Source: Planctomycetaceae bacterium | Lineage (GTDB): Bacteria > Planctomycetota > Planctomycetia > Pirellulales > Pirellulaceae | Reading direction: 5' to 3' | DNA: 17,828 bases | Assembly: GCA_007129635.1 (NCBI GenBank) | Contig: SKVE01000173.1 | Location: 1-17,828, forward strand | Part shown: positions 6,116 to 13,101 of the stretch, piece after piece | Position numbering within the stretch: the stretch's first letter is position 1 | How the letters are laid out: each line of letters opens with the position of its first letter | Program-made: the position numbers and the translations under genes | Notes under the pieces: generated by a model | Databases searched by the model: none | What the model saw: the letters and a program-made list of their open reading frames with translations, nothing else | What the model was told of the DNA's origin: nothing

Positions 6116-6387
6116 CCGTCGCATTGTGGATCTTGGATGGGTTGTTTTGCGGCACCCTGATCTGGCTGGCCATCCAGACGTTGATTTCGACGGATCTGTT
6201 CAAGTCTGTCGTGATGTTCATCATCCTGGGCCTGCTGCTAGCCCTGATCTGGGCTCGGCTGGAAGCTCCCGACATCGCCCTGGCCGAAGCGGCCATCGGC
6301 GCCGGATTGACCGGCGCGTTGCTGTTGACCGCTGTGGCAGCGACATCGCAGCCGAAGCATTCCGAGTCGGAGGAGGATCCGCAGTGA
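6112..6387 (+). CDS. MbhD-like / DUF4040 subunit (stand-alone piece of the MrpA C-terminus)
   Basis: 91 aa with about three helices. The diagnostic motif is ARLEAPDIALAEAAIGAGLTG (48-68), matching the GAPDVALTEAAVGAG motif of the MbhD/DUF4040 domain. In classic MrpA this domain is part of the large C-terminal region and resembles NuoJ; here it is a free subunit, as in archaeal membrane-bound hydrogenases and group-2-type Mrp clusters. E51 and E59 in the motif are probable ion-path residues (inference). The start ATG overlaps mrpG in ATGA with AGGAG 6 bases before; the stop overlaps the next gene in GTGA. Confidence 0.88.
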   Translation: MTVALWILDGLFCGTLIWLAIQTLISTDLFKSVVMFIILGLLLALIWARLEAPDIALAEAAIGAGLTGALLLTAVAATSQPKHSESEEDPQ

Positions 6388-7106
6388 AGGGTGCTTGGCA
6401 AGGAATCACATCGATGACGATCGGCGGCGTGTTGATCGCTGCACTGGTCGGCATCGTCAGTTACGCGATCTGGACGTTGCCTGCCCAGTCTGCGGGACTG
6501 GCCGACGCGGCAGCGGCCGAGTTGGAGCGGAGCGGTGTCAGCAATCCGGTGACGAGCGTGTTGTTGAATTACCGCGCTTACGACACGCTGCTGGAGGTCA
6601 CGGTGTTGTGGTTGGCTGTCCTGGCCGCGATGGTGCTGGTCGGCGGCTGGTCGACGGGGGTTGGACAGATAAGCGAGACGCAGAATCCGGTGCTGCGTGG
6701 ACTGGTCCGTCTATTGACGCCGCTGATGATACTGGTTTCCGGATACTTGCTGTGGGTCGGGGGGCACGCACCCGGCGGCGCATTCCAAGCGGGTGCCGTC
6801 TTAGGCTCGGCGGGCGTGTTGTTGTTGCTTGCAGGAGTCGACTGGACCAGAAAAGTACCACCGTGGGGCGAACGTGTGTTATTGACGATGGGATTGACGA
6901 CCTTCATGGTCGTCGGACTGGGGGACATGCTGCTGGAAGGCGTGTTCCTCGAATATCCCCCAGCGTACGCCAAGTGGTTGATCTTGATCATCGAGGCTCC
7001 CAGCGGACTGTCGATCGCCGCTGCCTTGATCGCTTTGTTCTTGGGCGGCCGACTCCGTTGCCGTCACATCATGTCCGAACAAATGTCTGACGAGGGAGTT
7101 TCATGA
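6384..7106 (+). CDS. mrpB: Fused MbhE-like + MrpB antiporter subunit
   Basis: 240 aa from the GTG at 6384, which overlaps the preceding stop (GTGA) and has GGAGGAGG about 8 bases upstream. An in-frame ATG at 6414 after AAGGAA is the alternative start. The first ~95 residues are MbhE-like: SNPVTSVLLNYRAYDTLLEV (about 52-71) corresponds to the NVVxxxLxDFRGYDTLGE motif normally at the extreme end of MrpA. The rest is MrpB/MnhB: NPVLRGLVRLLTPLMILVSG (about 105-124), GGHAPGGAFQAG (about 130-141) and the last helices with APSGLSIAAALIAL. So one protein joins mbhE and mbhF of the archaeal order. It should sit between the antiporter subunits and the C/E/F/G side of the complex (inference). Confidence 0.88.
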   Translation: MKGAWQGITSMTIGGVLIAALVGIVSYAIWTLPAQSAGLADAAAAELERSGVSNPVTSVLLNYRAYDTLLEVTVLWLAVLAAMVLVGGWSTGVGQISETQNPVLRGLVRLLTPLMILVSGYLLWVGGHAPGGAFQAGAVLGSAGVLLLLAGVDWTRKVPPWGERVLLTMGLTTFMVVGLGDMLLEGVFLEYPPAYAKWLILIIEAPSGLSIAAALIALFLGGRLRCRHIMSEQMSDEGVS

Positions 7107-7411
7107 CGTACCCGACCCTGTATGCGATCTGCGGTGTCGTCCTGTTCGGGATCGGGTTCTACGGGACGGTGTTCTGTCGCCATCTGATTCGCAAAGTGAT
7201 GGCGGTGAATCTGATGGGCGCAGGGGTGTTTTTGGTGATGATCGCCCTGGCCGCCCGGACGCCGTCGGGCGCACCCGATCCAATACCGCATGCCATGGTC
7301 CTGACGGGTATCGTTGTGGCTGTCAGTGCTACCGCACTGATGCTGGCGCTGATCCGCCGCCTGCACCATCAAACCGGTTTGACGGAACTGCCCGACCAAA
7401 TGGAGCATTAG
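7103..7411 (+). CDS. mrpC: Na+/H+ antiporter subunit C (MrpC/MnhC, NuoK-like; MbhG-like)
   Basis: 102 aa with three helices (about 4-23, 33-50 and 63-86). GIGFYGTVFCRHLIRKVMAV (16-35) and DPIPHAMVLTGIVVAVSATA (59-78) match the NuoK/MrpC family, including the DPhPxAhVLTxIVI motif. ATGA overlap with mrpB, GAGGGAG upstream. The NuoK-like subunit forms part of the ion path next to MrpD. Ten bases separate it from the next gene, the only true gap inside the operon. Confidence 0.93.
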   Translation: MTYPTLYAICGVVLFGIGFYGTVFCRHLIRKVMAVNLMGAGVFLVMIALAARTPSGAPDPIPHAMVLTGIVVAVSATALMLALIRRLHHQTGLTELPDQMEH

Positions 7412-7421
7412 AGGAACGCCG

Positions 7422-8915
7422 ATGGATGCCGAATGGGCGATGACAGGTCTGATTATGGTGCCGCTGGCAGCAGCGATCGTGGTCTATGTGACGGCCACCC
7501 GCTTCGTCGCTGCATGGGGAGTGGCCGTTGCGATGCTCCAAACGGGACTGACCTTTTCGTTGACTCGATCGATTCTTCAATCGGGGCCGGTGCAGGTCCC
7601 GTTGGGTGGCTGGGAAGCGCCGTTGGGAATTCCCTTATACGCGGATGGCATCAGCGCGCTGATGCTGATCATGACCACCCTGGTCGGCGTTACATCCACC
7701 TGTTACGCAGCCGCCTATTTTTCTTCCTTGCAGCGAGATCCGCGCCGATCGTCGTCGCAGCCGAGCATCCAGACGTTCTGGCCGTTGTGGCTAATTCTTT
7801 GGTCGGCGCTGAATGCACTGTTCTTGTCTGCGGACGTGTTCAATCTGTACGTCACCTTGGAATTGATTACGATCAGCGCCGTGGCACTGATCGGCCTGGC
7901 GGGAAAGGCCCAGGCGCTGGTGGCCGCGATCCGGTACTTGTTCGCCGCGCTGATGGGGTCCCTGTTCTATCTGCTGGGAGTCGCCTTGTTGTACAGCACG
8001 TATGGAACCGTCAGTTGGCATCTGTTGGCAGAAACGGTTCAGCCCGATGTGCTGACGTGGTGTGCTGCATCGCTGATGATCATCGGGCTGCTGCTGAAAA
8101 CGGCGCTTTTCCCGCTGCACTTCTGGCTGCCCGCGGCCCACGCGAACGCTCCGGCGCCGGTCAGTGGGTTGTTGTCCGGGCTCGTGTTGAAAGCTTCGTT
8201 CTTCGTGATCTTGAGACTGTGGTTCTACGTCTTCCATCCCGTCATGCCGGCATCCGCCGGATGGATGCTCAGCGTTCTAGGCTCAGCGGCGATCCTGTGG
8301 GGCTCGATCCAAGCGATCCGACAACAGCGAGTCAAATTGATGATCGCCTACTCGACGGTGGCTCAAGTCGGTTATTTGTTCCTGGTGTTCGGGCTGGCTT
8401 GCGAGCCGATGGGGATGTTGGCATGGCGCGGCGCGGCGTATCTTGCTTTCGCGCATGCTTCCGCGAAAGCTGCTGCGTTTATGGTCGCCGGTTCGCTGAT
8501 GTATATGGTGGGCAGCGATCATCTGGATCGCTGGGAGGGCATTGGACGTCGCGAGCCCAAATTGATCTTTACCTTGGCCCTGGCAGGAGTCAGTCTGATG
8601 GGGTTGCCGCCCAGTGCGGGATTTATCGCCAAGTGGCTGCTGCTGAACGCAGCGATCGGCCATGGACGCTGGGAGGTGGCCGCCGTGATCGTGCTGGGCG
8701 GGTTGCTGGCCGCCGTCTACGTGTTTCGGATCATCGGCGTTTCGCTTTCGTCGGCCGTGCCGATGCCGGAGGTCGCTCCGGTCCCTCGGATGATGCGGTG
8801 GGCGCCGTTGGTGCTGGCGATGGCCGTGATCGTAGGGGGCATTGTGACGACCGAACCCATCCGACTGCTTGAGATCGGGGCACCGCCGATTGCTGCTCGG
8901 GAGGTTGCACCATGA
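7422..8915 (+). CDS. mrpD: MrpD-type antiporter subunit 1 (NuoL/M/N family; MbhH-like)
   Basis: 497 aa, about 14 transmembrane helices. Classic proton-path residues are all visible: E147 in FNLYVTLELITIS (TM5), K226 in LLLKTALFPLHFWLPAAHAN with NAPAPVSGLLSG after it (TM7), and K257 (TM8). The later VKLMIAYSTVAQVGYLFL stretch is also typical. Directly following mrpC, it holds the position of mbhH. GAGGAA lies 5 bases before the ATG. It should be one of the ion-translocating channels of the complex. Confidence 0.92.
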   Translation: MDAEWAMTGLIMVPLAAAIVVYVTATRFVAAWGVAVAMLQTGLTFSLTRSILQSGPVQVPLGGWEAPLGIPLYADGISALMLIMTTLVGVTSTCYAAAYFSSLQRDPRRSSSQPSIQTFWPLWLILWSALNALFLSADVFNLYVTLELITISAVALIGLAGKAQALVAAIRYLFAALMGSLFYLLGVALLYSTYGTVSWHLLAETVQPDVLTWCAASLMIIGLLLKTALFPLHFWLPAAHANAPAPVSGLLSGLVLKASFFVILRLWFYVFHPVMPASAGWMLSVLGSAAILWGSIQAIRQQRVKLMIAYSTVAQVGYLFLVFGLACEPMGMLAWRGAAYLAFAHASAKAAAFMVAGSLMYMVGSDHLDRWEGIGRREPKLIFTLALAGVSLMGLPPSAGFIAKWLLLNAAIGHGRWEVAAVIVLGGLLAAVYVFRIIGVSLSSAVPMPEVAPVPRMMRWAPLVLAMAVIVGGIVTTEPIRLLEIGAPPIAAREVAP

Positions 8916-10408
8916 CCATCCATCAATGGCTGCCACTGTTGGTCATCGCCAGCTCGCTGATCCCCGGCAGCATCATTTTTTTTCTGGGCGAACAGCAGAT
9001 AAAGCTTCGTACCGCGTTAAACCTGGCAGGGGCGGTGGTCAAAATCCTGCTGGTAGCGTTCATGTTATGGGGCGTTTCTATCAACCAGGACTACCAGGTT
9101 CGTTACGGGCTGGTCGAGGGCCTGGATTTCGCCCTGCACGCCGATGCGCTCTCGCTGCTGTTCGTTTCCCTCGCGGCAGTGCTCTGGTTACTGACGACCA
9201 TCTACGCCATCGGTTACTTGGAAGATTCCCCTCATCGCCGCCGATTTTTCGGATTCTTCAGTCTGTGCGTCACGGCCACGACGGGCCTGGCGTTGGCGAG
9301 CAATCTGTTGACGTTCTTGATATTCTACGAGATGCTGACGCTGACGACGTACCCGTTGGTGATCCATCGAGGCACACCGGAGTCGCTGCGCGCCGGGCGA
9401 CTGTACCTGCTGTTCGCGCTGACCGGCGGGGCGATCCTGCTGCTGGCCGTGGTCTGGCTGCAAACGTTGGTCGGACCCGTGGAATTCTCCGCGACTGGTA
9501 GCCTCGCTCAAACCGATCCGGCGTTGTACGGCAGTTTGCGTTTGATCTTTGCCATGCTGATCGTGGGTTTTGGGGTCAAGGCTGCGTTGGTGCCCTTGCA
9601 CGTCTGGTTGCCCCAAGCCATGGTCGCACCGGCGCCGGTCAGCGCGCTGCTGCATGCCGTGGCGGTGGTCAAGGCGGGAGCGTTCGGGATCGTGCGGATC
9701 GTGTACGATGTGTATGGTGCCGAGTTCTGTAGGCAACTGGGCGTGATGATTCCGTTGGCGTTGGTTGCGGCCGTGACGATCCTGTACGGGTCGTTGCGCG
9801 CAGTGTACCAGGAAGATCTCAAGCGGCGGTTGGCCTTTTCGACGATCAGCCAAGTATCGTACATCGTGCTGGGTACGGCAATCGCAGGGCCGCTGGCGAC
9901 CACCGGTGGGATTGTGCATCTGGTGCATCAGGGCGTGATGAAGATCACTTTGTTCTTTGCTGCCGGGAACTTGGCCGAAACGCTGGGGGTGAAGAAGGTC
10001 GATCAGATGCGTGGCAGTGGACGTCGCATGCCCGTGACGATGGCCGCATTCACCATCGCGGCACTGGGAATGATCGGGATCCCCCCAACCGCCGGCTTTG
10101 TCTCCAAATGGTACCTCGGGATCGGCGCTGCCCAAGCGGATCAATGGTGGGTGATCGGCGTGCTGGTGGCCAGCAGCGTGCTGAACGCAATCTACTTCCT
10201 GCCGCTGATCTATGCCGCTTGGTTTGCTTCGCCGCCGGACGCTTGGCCGGATGAGCGTCCGCGCGGATGGTTCGAAACCTCACCCGCCCTGCTGTTCCCG
10301 CCGTTGATTACGGCCGTCTTGACGCTGCTGTTGGGCGTGCTGGCCGGACTGCCGATCAGTGCATTGGACTGGGCAAAGCTGATTGTCTTGCAGGAGTACG
10401 CACCGTGA
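8912..10408 (+). CDS. mrpD: MrpD-type antiporter subunit 2 (NuoL/M/N family)
   Basis: 498 aa, about 14 helices, overlapping the preceding gene by ATGA with GGGAGG 7 bases upstream. Key residues: E140 in LLTFLIFYEMLTLTTYPLV (TM5), K223 in GFGVKAALVPLHVWLPQAM with APAPVSALLHA after it (TM7), and K254 (TM8). Residues YEMLTLTTYPLVIHRGTPES follow the pattern of MrpD/HyfB-like proteins, so it is a second, clearly diverged channel subunit rather than a recent copy of the first. All charged residues expected for ion translocation are retained. Confidence 0.9.
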   Translation: MTIHQWLPLLVIASSLIPGSIIFFLGEQQIKLRTALNLAGAVVKILLVAFMLWGVSINQDYQVRYGLVEGLDFALHADALSLLFVSLAAVLWLLTTIYAIGYLEDSPHRRRFFGFFSLCVTATTGLALASNLLTFLIFYEMLTLTTYPLVIHRGTPESLRAGRLYLLFALTGGAILLLAVVWLQTLVGPVEFSATGSLAQTDPALYGSLRLIFAMLIVGFGVKAALVPLHVWLPQAMVAPAPVSALLHAVAVVKAGAFGIVRIVYDVYGAEFCRQLGVMIPLALVAAVTILYGSLRAVYQEDLKRRLAFSTISQVSYIVLGTAIAGPLATTGGIVHLVHQGVMKITLFFAAGNLAETLGVKKVDQMRGSGRRMPVTMAAFTIAALGMIGIPPTAGFVSKWYLGIGAAQADQWWVIGVLVASSVLNAIYFLPLIYAAWFASPPDAWPDERPRGWFETSPALLFPPLITAVLTLLLGVLAGLPISALDWAKLIVLQEYAP

Positions 10409-12156
10409 ACCAGATCCTGTTGTGGACAATGTTGGTCGTACCCCTGTTGCTGGCGGCGGTCGTTGTCACGCGCGCCGACTCGCCAATTCTGGCTCGGTTG
10501 ATCGCCTGGGCGGCGTTCCCTGGTGTATTGTTGGCCCTGGTCCCACCGTTTCAGATCGAGGTTCCTTGGCTGCTGCTGGATTCACGCTTGGGGGTCGATG
10601 CAGTGGGCCGCGTGTTTCTGGGAGTGACCGCCGCCCTGTGGTTGGCTGCCGGCTGGTACGCCAGCGCGTATCTGGCGAACGACGCGCGTCGGCACGTATT
10701 CCAATTCTTCTTCCTGTTGACGATGGCGGGGAATCTGGGCGTTACCGTGGCACAGGATGGGGCCAGTTTCCTGGCGTTCTTTACGCTGATGAGCCTAGCA
10801 GCTTACGGGCTGATTATTCACGACCATCGTGCCGCCAGTACTCGAGCCGGACGCGTGTATCTGATGATGACCATCGGCGGCGAGATGCTGCTGTTCATGG
10901 GGCTGGTCATGGCGTTCCACGAGACCGGTACCCTGGTGTTTAGCGACCTGTCAAGCAAGTTGGCATTATCGCCGCTGCGCGATGTCGTGCTCGGCCTGTT
11001 GCTGGCCGGTTTCGGAATCAAGCTGGGCGTGATGCCGCTGCACGGCTGGCTGCCTATGGCCCATCCGGCTGCTCCGACACCGGCCAGTGCAGTGTTGAGC
11101 GGGGCGATGATCAAGACCGGTTTGCTGGGCTGTTTGCGTGTGTTGCCGTTGGGAATGATCGCCTTGCCGACCTGGAGCGACATTTGTCTGGTCCTCGGAC
11201 TGCTGACTTGTCTGCTGGCAGCCCTGATCGGAATGACTCAGCGGAATCCCAAAGCCGTGCTGGCCTACTCCAGCGTCAGCCAGATGGGCTTGGTGACCGT
11301 GTGTTTGGGTGCGGCGCTGGTCAAGCCCCAGGCGTGGCCCGTGATCGGCTCGGCGTTGCTGGTGTGGGTGGTCCATCATGGGGTGGCCAAAGCGGCCTTG
11401 TTTTTTGGTGTCGGCATTGCGGGGACCAGAATGCCGTCCGCCACAGCCCGATATCTGATCACCGCAGGCCTGGTCCTGACTGCCCTTTCGCTGGCCGGGT
11501 TGCCGGGAACCATGGGTTTTGCCGCCAAGACAGCCTTGAAGTACTCGACGGCCAACCTCGAATCATGGAACGAAGCGCTGGCGTGGCTGCTGCCCCTGAC
11601 CAGTGTAACGACCACCCTGCTGGTATCGCGTTACTTGTGGTTGGTCTGGCCGGGACGACACGCGGGCCATGGTCGATTGAGTCCCGGGATGGTGATCCCT
11701 TGGGGCGGTCTGTCGATGACCGTTGTCGCCGGGTTCTTCGTCATGCGCTGGCAAACGCTGGTCAATCCGGCTTGGACCACGCTGGCGCCTTCGGACCTGT
11801 GGATCGCTGTCTGGCCGATACTGATCGCGGTTGCCCTGGCCGGGACGGTCATCTTGGTAGCCCGCATCCTACCAACCAACGTCACCGTCATGTTGGCCGC
11901 GTTCCGCATCCCAGAGGGCGATCTCGTGATCCCCTTGATCGCCACGATTTATCGGCTACGGCGACGCCGGTATCGGGTCACCGCTGTCCAGTTGCCTCAA
12001 CGCTCGCGGCGACTGCAGCAAGCTTTGGAAGAAACCGTCGTTCCACGCCTTGTGCAATGGCTCGATCGCATGACTCGATCACTGGAAAACGACTTGGCCG
12101 CCGGTCTATTGCTCGTCCTGCTGGCCGTCGCCATGCTGCTGATCTCCATGACTTGA
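10405..12156 (+). CDS. Third antiporter-like subunit, lacking the TM5 glutamate, with C-terminal extension
   Basis: 583 aa from a GTG at 10405 that overlaps the previous stop (GTGA), AGGAG 8 bases upstream. The core is a NuoM/MrpD/HyfB-like channel: GFGIKLGVMPLHGWLPMAHP (203-222; K206), TPASAVLSGAMIKTG (225-239; K237) and KAVLAYSSVSQMGL. At the TM5 position where relatives have Glu (FYELM or WELM) this protein reads FFTLM, with T127 encoded by ACG. An acidic residue occurs one helix later instead, E160 in TIGGEMLLF. After the core, about 95 extra residues follow: a basic stretch (YRLRRRRYR), an amphipathic helix-like region and a final hydrophobic helix (LAAGLLLVLLAVAMLLISM). The layout recalls the lateral helix and last helix of NuoL/HyfB-type subunits. 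It ends the operon. Confidence 0.85.
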   Translation: MNQILLWTMLVVPLLLAAVVVTRADSPILARLIAWAAFPGVLLALVPPFQIEVPWLLLDSRLGVDAVGRVFLGVTAALWLAAGWYASAYLANDARRHVFQFFFLLTMAGNLGVTVAQDGASFLAFFTLMSLAAYGLIIHDHRAASTRAGRVYLMMTIGGEMLLFMGLVMAFHETGTLVFSDLSSKLALSPLRDVVLGLLLAGFGIKLGVMPLHGWLPMAHPAAPTPASAVLSGAMIKTGLLGCLRVLPLGMIALPTWSDICLVLGLLTCLLAALIGMTQRNPKAVLAYSSVSQMGLVTVCLGAALVKPQAWPVIGSALLVWVVHHGVAKAALFFGVGIAGTRMPSATARYLITAGLVLTALSLAGLPGTMGFAAKTALKYSTANLESWNEALAWLLPLTSVTTTLLVSRYLWLVWPGRHAGHGRLSPGMVIPWGGLSMTVVAGFFVMRWQTLVNPAWTTLAPSDLWIAVWPILIAVALAGTVILVARILPTNVTVMLAAFRIPEGDLVIPLIATIYRLRRRRYRVTAVQLPQRSRRLQQALEETVVPRLVQWLDRMTRSLENDLAAGLLLVLLAVAMLLISMT

Positions 12157-12165
12157 ACGACCGAC

Positions 12166-12200
12166 GTCCGCAAAATTACAGAAATTTTATAGGTGCGGAC
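12166..12200. repeat. Imperfect palindrome after the mrp operon, ahead of the RayT-like remnant
   Basis: GTCCGCA (12166-12172) pairs with TGCGGAC (12194-12200). Inside, AAAATT (12172-12177) pairs with AATTTT (12183-12188), leaving a one-sided ATAGG bulge. The structure begins 10 bases after the mrp stop, so it may end that transcript, although no T-run follows. Its bulged form next to a RayT-family gene fits a REP-like palindrome (inference). Confidence 0.45.
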
Positions 12201-12209
12201 GAGGTTTGC

Positions 12210-12707
12210 ATGGTACATGCAATTCAGCGTTGTGTACGCAAGGCATTTTTGGCGGGACGAGCTGATCGAAAGCAGCAGCGGCGGGCCAAGCGGCAAAATC
12301 CCACCAGAAAACGGATCTTGCGGGATCGCTGGTTGGCGCCCTTGACGCAGGCAGCACGCAAAATGGCGGACGATCCCGAAGTTCATCGACAGGGGGTGCG
12401 TGCCAGCGACAAGGGCTTTTTGGGCCTGGATTGGCAGCAGTATCTGGCTTTGTTGGAATGGACGGCCGAGCAACGTTTGAAAGGTCAGGTAGCCAAGGTG
12501 CCGGAGAGACTGCGAGGCATTTTGGGCGAGTTGGGCATCGAGGCCTGGATGTGGCGCGACTTGGTGTGGGATTACAAGCGATACTTTGGCCGCAGCACTT
12601 GTGCCGGTTCGCCCAGTGCGATGCCTGCTGATGCGCAACGCAGCGGCAAACGTCATCGCTCGGGTCAACGACTGGTTCGTGAATGCTTTTCTATCACAGC
12701 CGGCTAG
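12210..12707 (+). pseudogene. Internally deleted RayT-like (REP-associated, Y1_Tnp) transposase gene
   Basis: 165 codons from the ATG at 12210, with GAGG 5 bases upstream. Residues 1-16 (MVHAIQRCVRKAFLAG) match the beginning of large planctomycete Y1_Tnp proteins. Residues 37-52 and 60-160 (GVRASDKGFLGLDWQQYLAL at 62-81, LLEWTAEQRL at 81-90, ILGELGIEAWMWRDLVWDYK at 104-123, RECF at the end) match their C-terminal accessory domain. The middle is absent, including the histidine pair (HUH-type NHxH motif) and the catalytic tyrosine, so it cannot catalyse transposition. It is read by recall of the family; a search would settle it. Alternatively the C-terminal domain alone could survive as a DNA-binding protein. 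Confidence 0.55.
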
Positions 12708-12916
12708 ATGGCATGCAGGGGACTGAATCAGGGCCGTTGCTCGTTCGCCATTGGAGGGTTTCTCTTTCACGCCCCATTTTTTGGATGAGCCAGACGCGGT
12801 CTAATTAAATCGGGTGGCCGATGTAAGCGGGTTGCCCCCTCTTCACCTCGCGACCAGTGCAAATCGCCCCCGGATTGAAGCAACGGCGGATTAAATAGGA
12901 CGATAAGGAGCGATAG

Positions 12917-12952
12917 ATGCCCCCCATATATCAGTACGCGATGTTAAGCTGA
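12917..12952 (+). CDS. Possible 11-residue leader peptide or spurious mini-ORF
   Basis: ATG at 12917 preceded by AAGGAG (12905-12910) at 6-base spacing, encoding MPPIYQYAMLS and TGA. The spacing is ideal, but the length is far too small for sequence evidence, and the promoter for the next gene lies downstream of it, so it would not be on that transcript. Confidence 0.15.
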   Translation: MPPIYQYAMLS

Positions 12953-12990
12953 TAGATGGGTGGCACCTTTTGAATGAAGGCTGATCTGTC

Positions 12991-13019
12991 TTGCCACGTT
13001 CGCTGGTGCGACGTATACT
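12991..13019 (+). promoter_or_regulatory. Sigma70-type promoter for the secretin-like gene
   Basis: TTGCCA (12991-12996), exactly 17 bases, then TATACT (13014-13019). Both boxes match the consensus at five of six positions or close to it (TTGaCA, TATAaT). Transcription would begin near 13026, leaving a leader of about 75 bases before the ATG at 13102. Confidence 0.55.
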
Positions 13020-13101
13020 CTCGGCATTCGGGTCCGCCGCAAGGATGCTGATCGCGCGGATCGACTGCTCCAATCGATCGTTTTAAGCAGGGAGGCTTGA
13101 A

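Larger units (their letters stand above)
12708..13101. other. Noncoding stretch between the transposase remnant and the secretin-like gene
   Basis: In 394 bases no long coding frame looks real. Visible items are a short frame at 12917-12952 (11 codons plus stop) with a perfect AAGGAG 6 bases upstream, a repeated GATAGATG (12912-12919 and 12951-12958), and a promoter at 12991-13019 for the next gene. The segment 12708-12900 shows nothing I can name. Confidence 0.4.

Noticed and set aside
7433..8872. 479-codon plus-strand frame inside the first mrpD gene
   Set aside because: It is the +1-type shadow of a GC-rich membrane gene: Arg/Gly-rich, no hydrophobic helices, while the other frame gives a complete MrpD.
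4987..12156. Operon considered as NADH dehydrogenase (complex I) or hydrogenase
   Set aside because: NuoL/M/N/K-like subunits are present, but mrpE, mrpF and mrpG together with MbhD/MbhE identify the Mrp/Mbh antiporter type, and no nuo or NiFe-hydrogenase subunit is in the window.
4987..12156. DabA/DabB-type inorganic carbon transporter
   Set aside because: NuoL-like subunits can pair with DUF2309 (DabA), but no DUF2309 gene is present.
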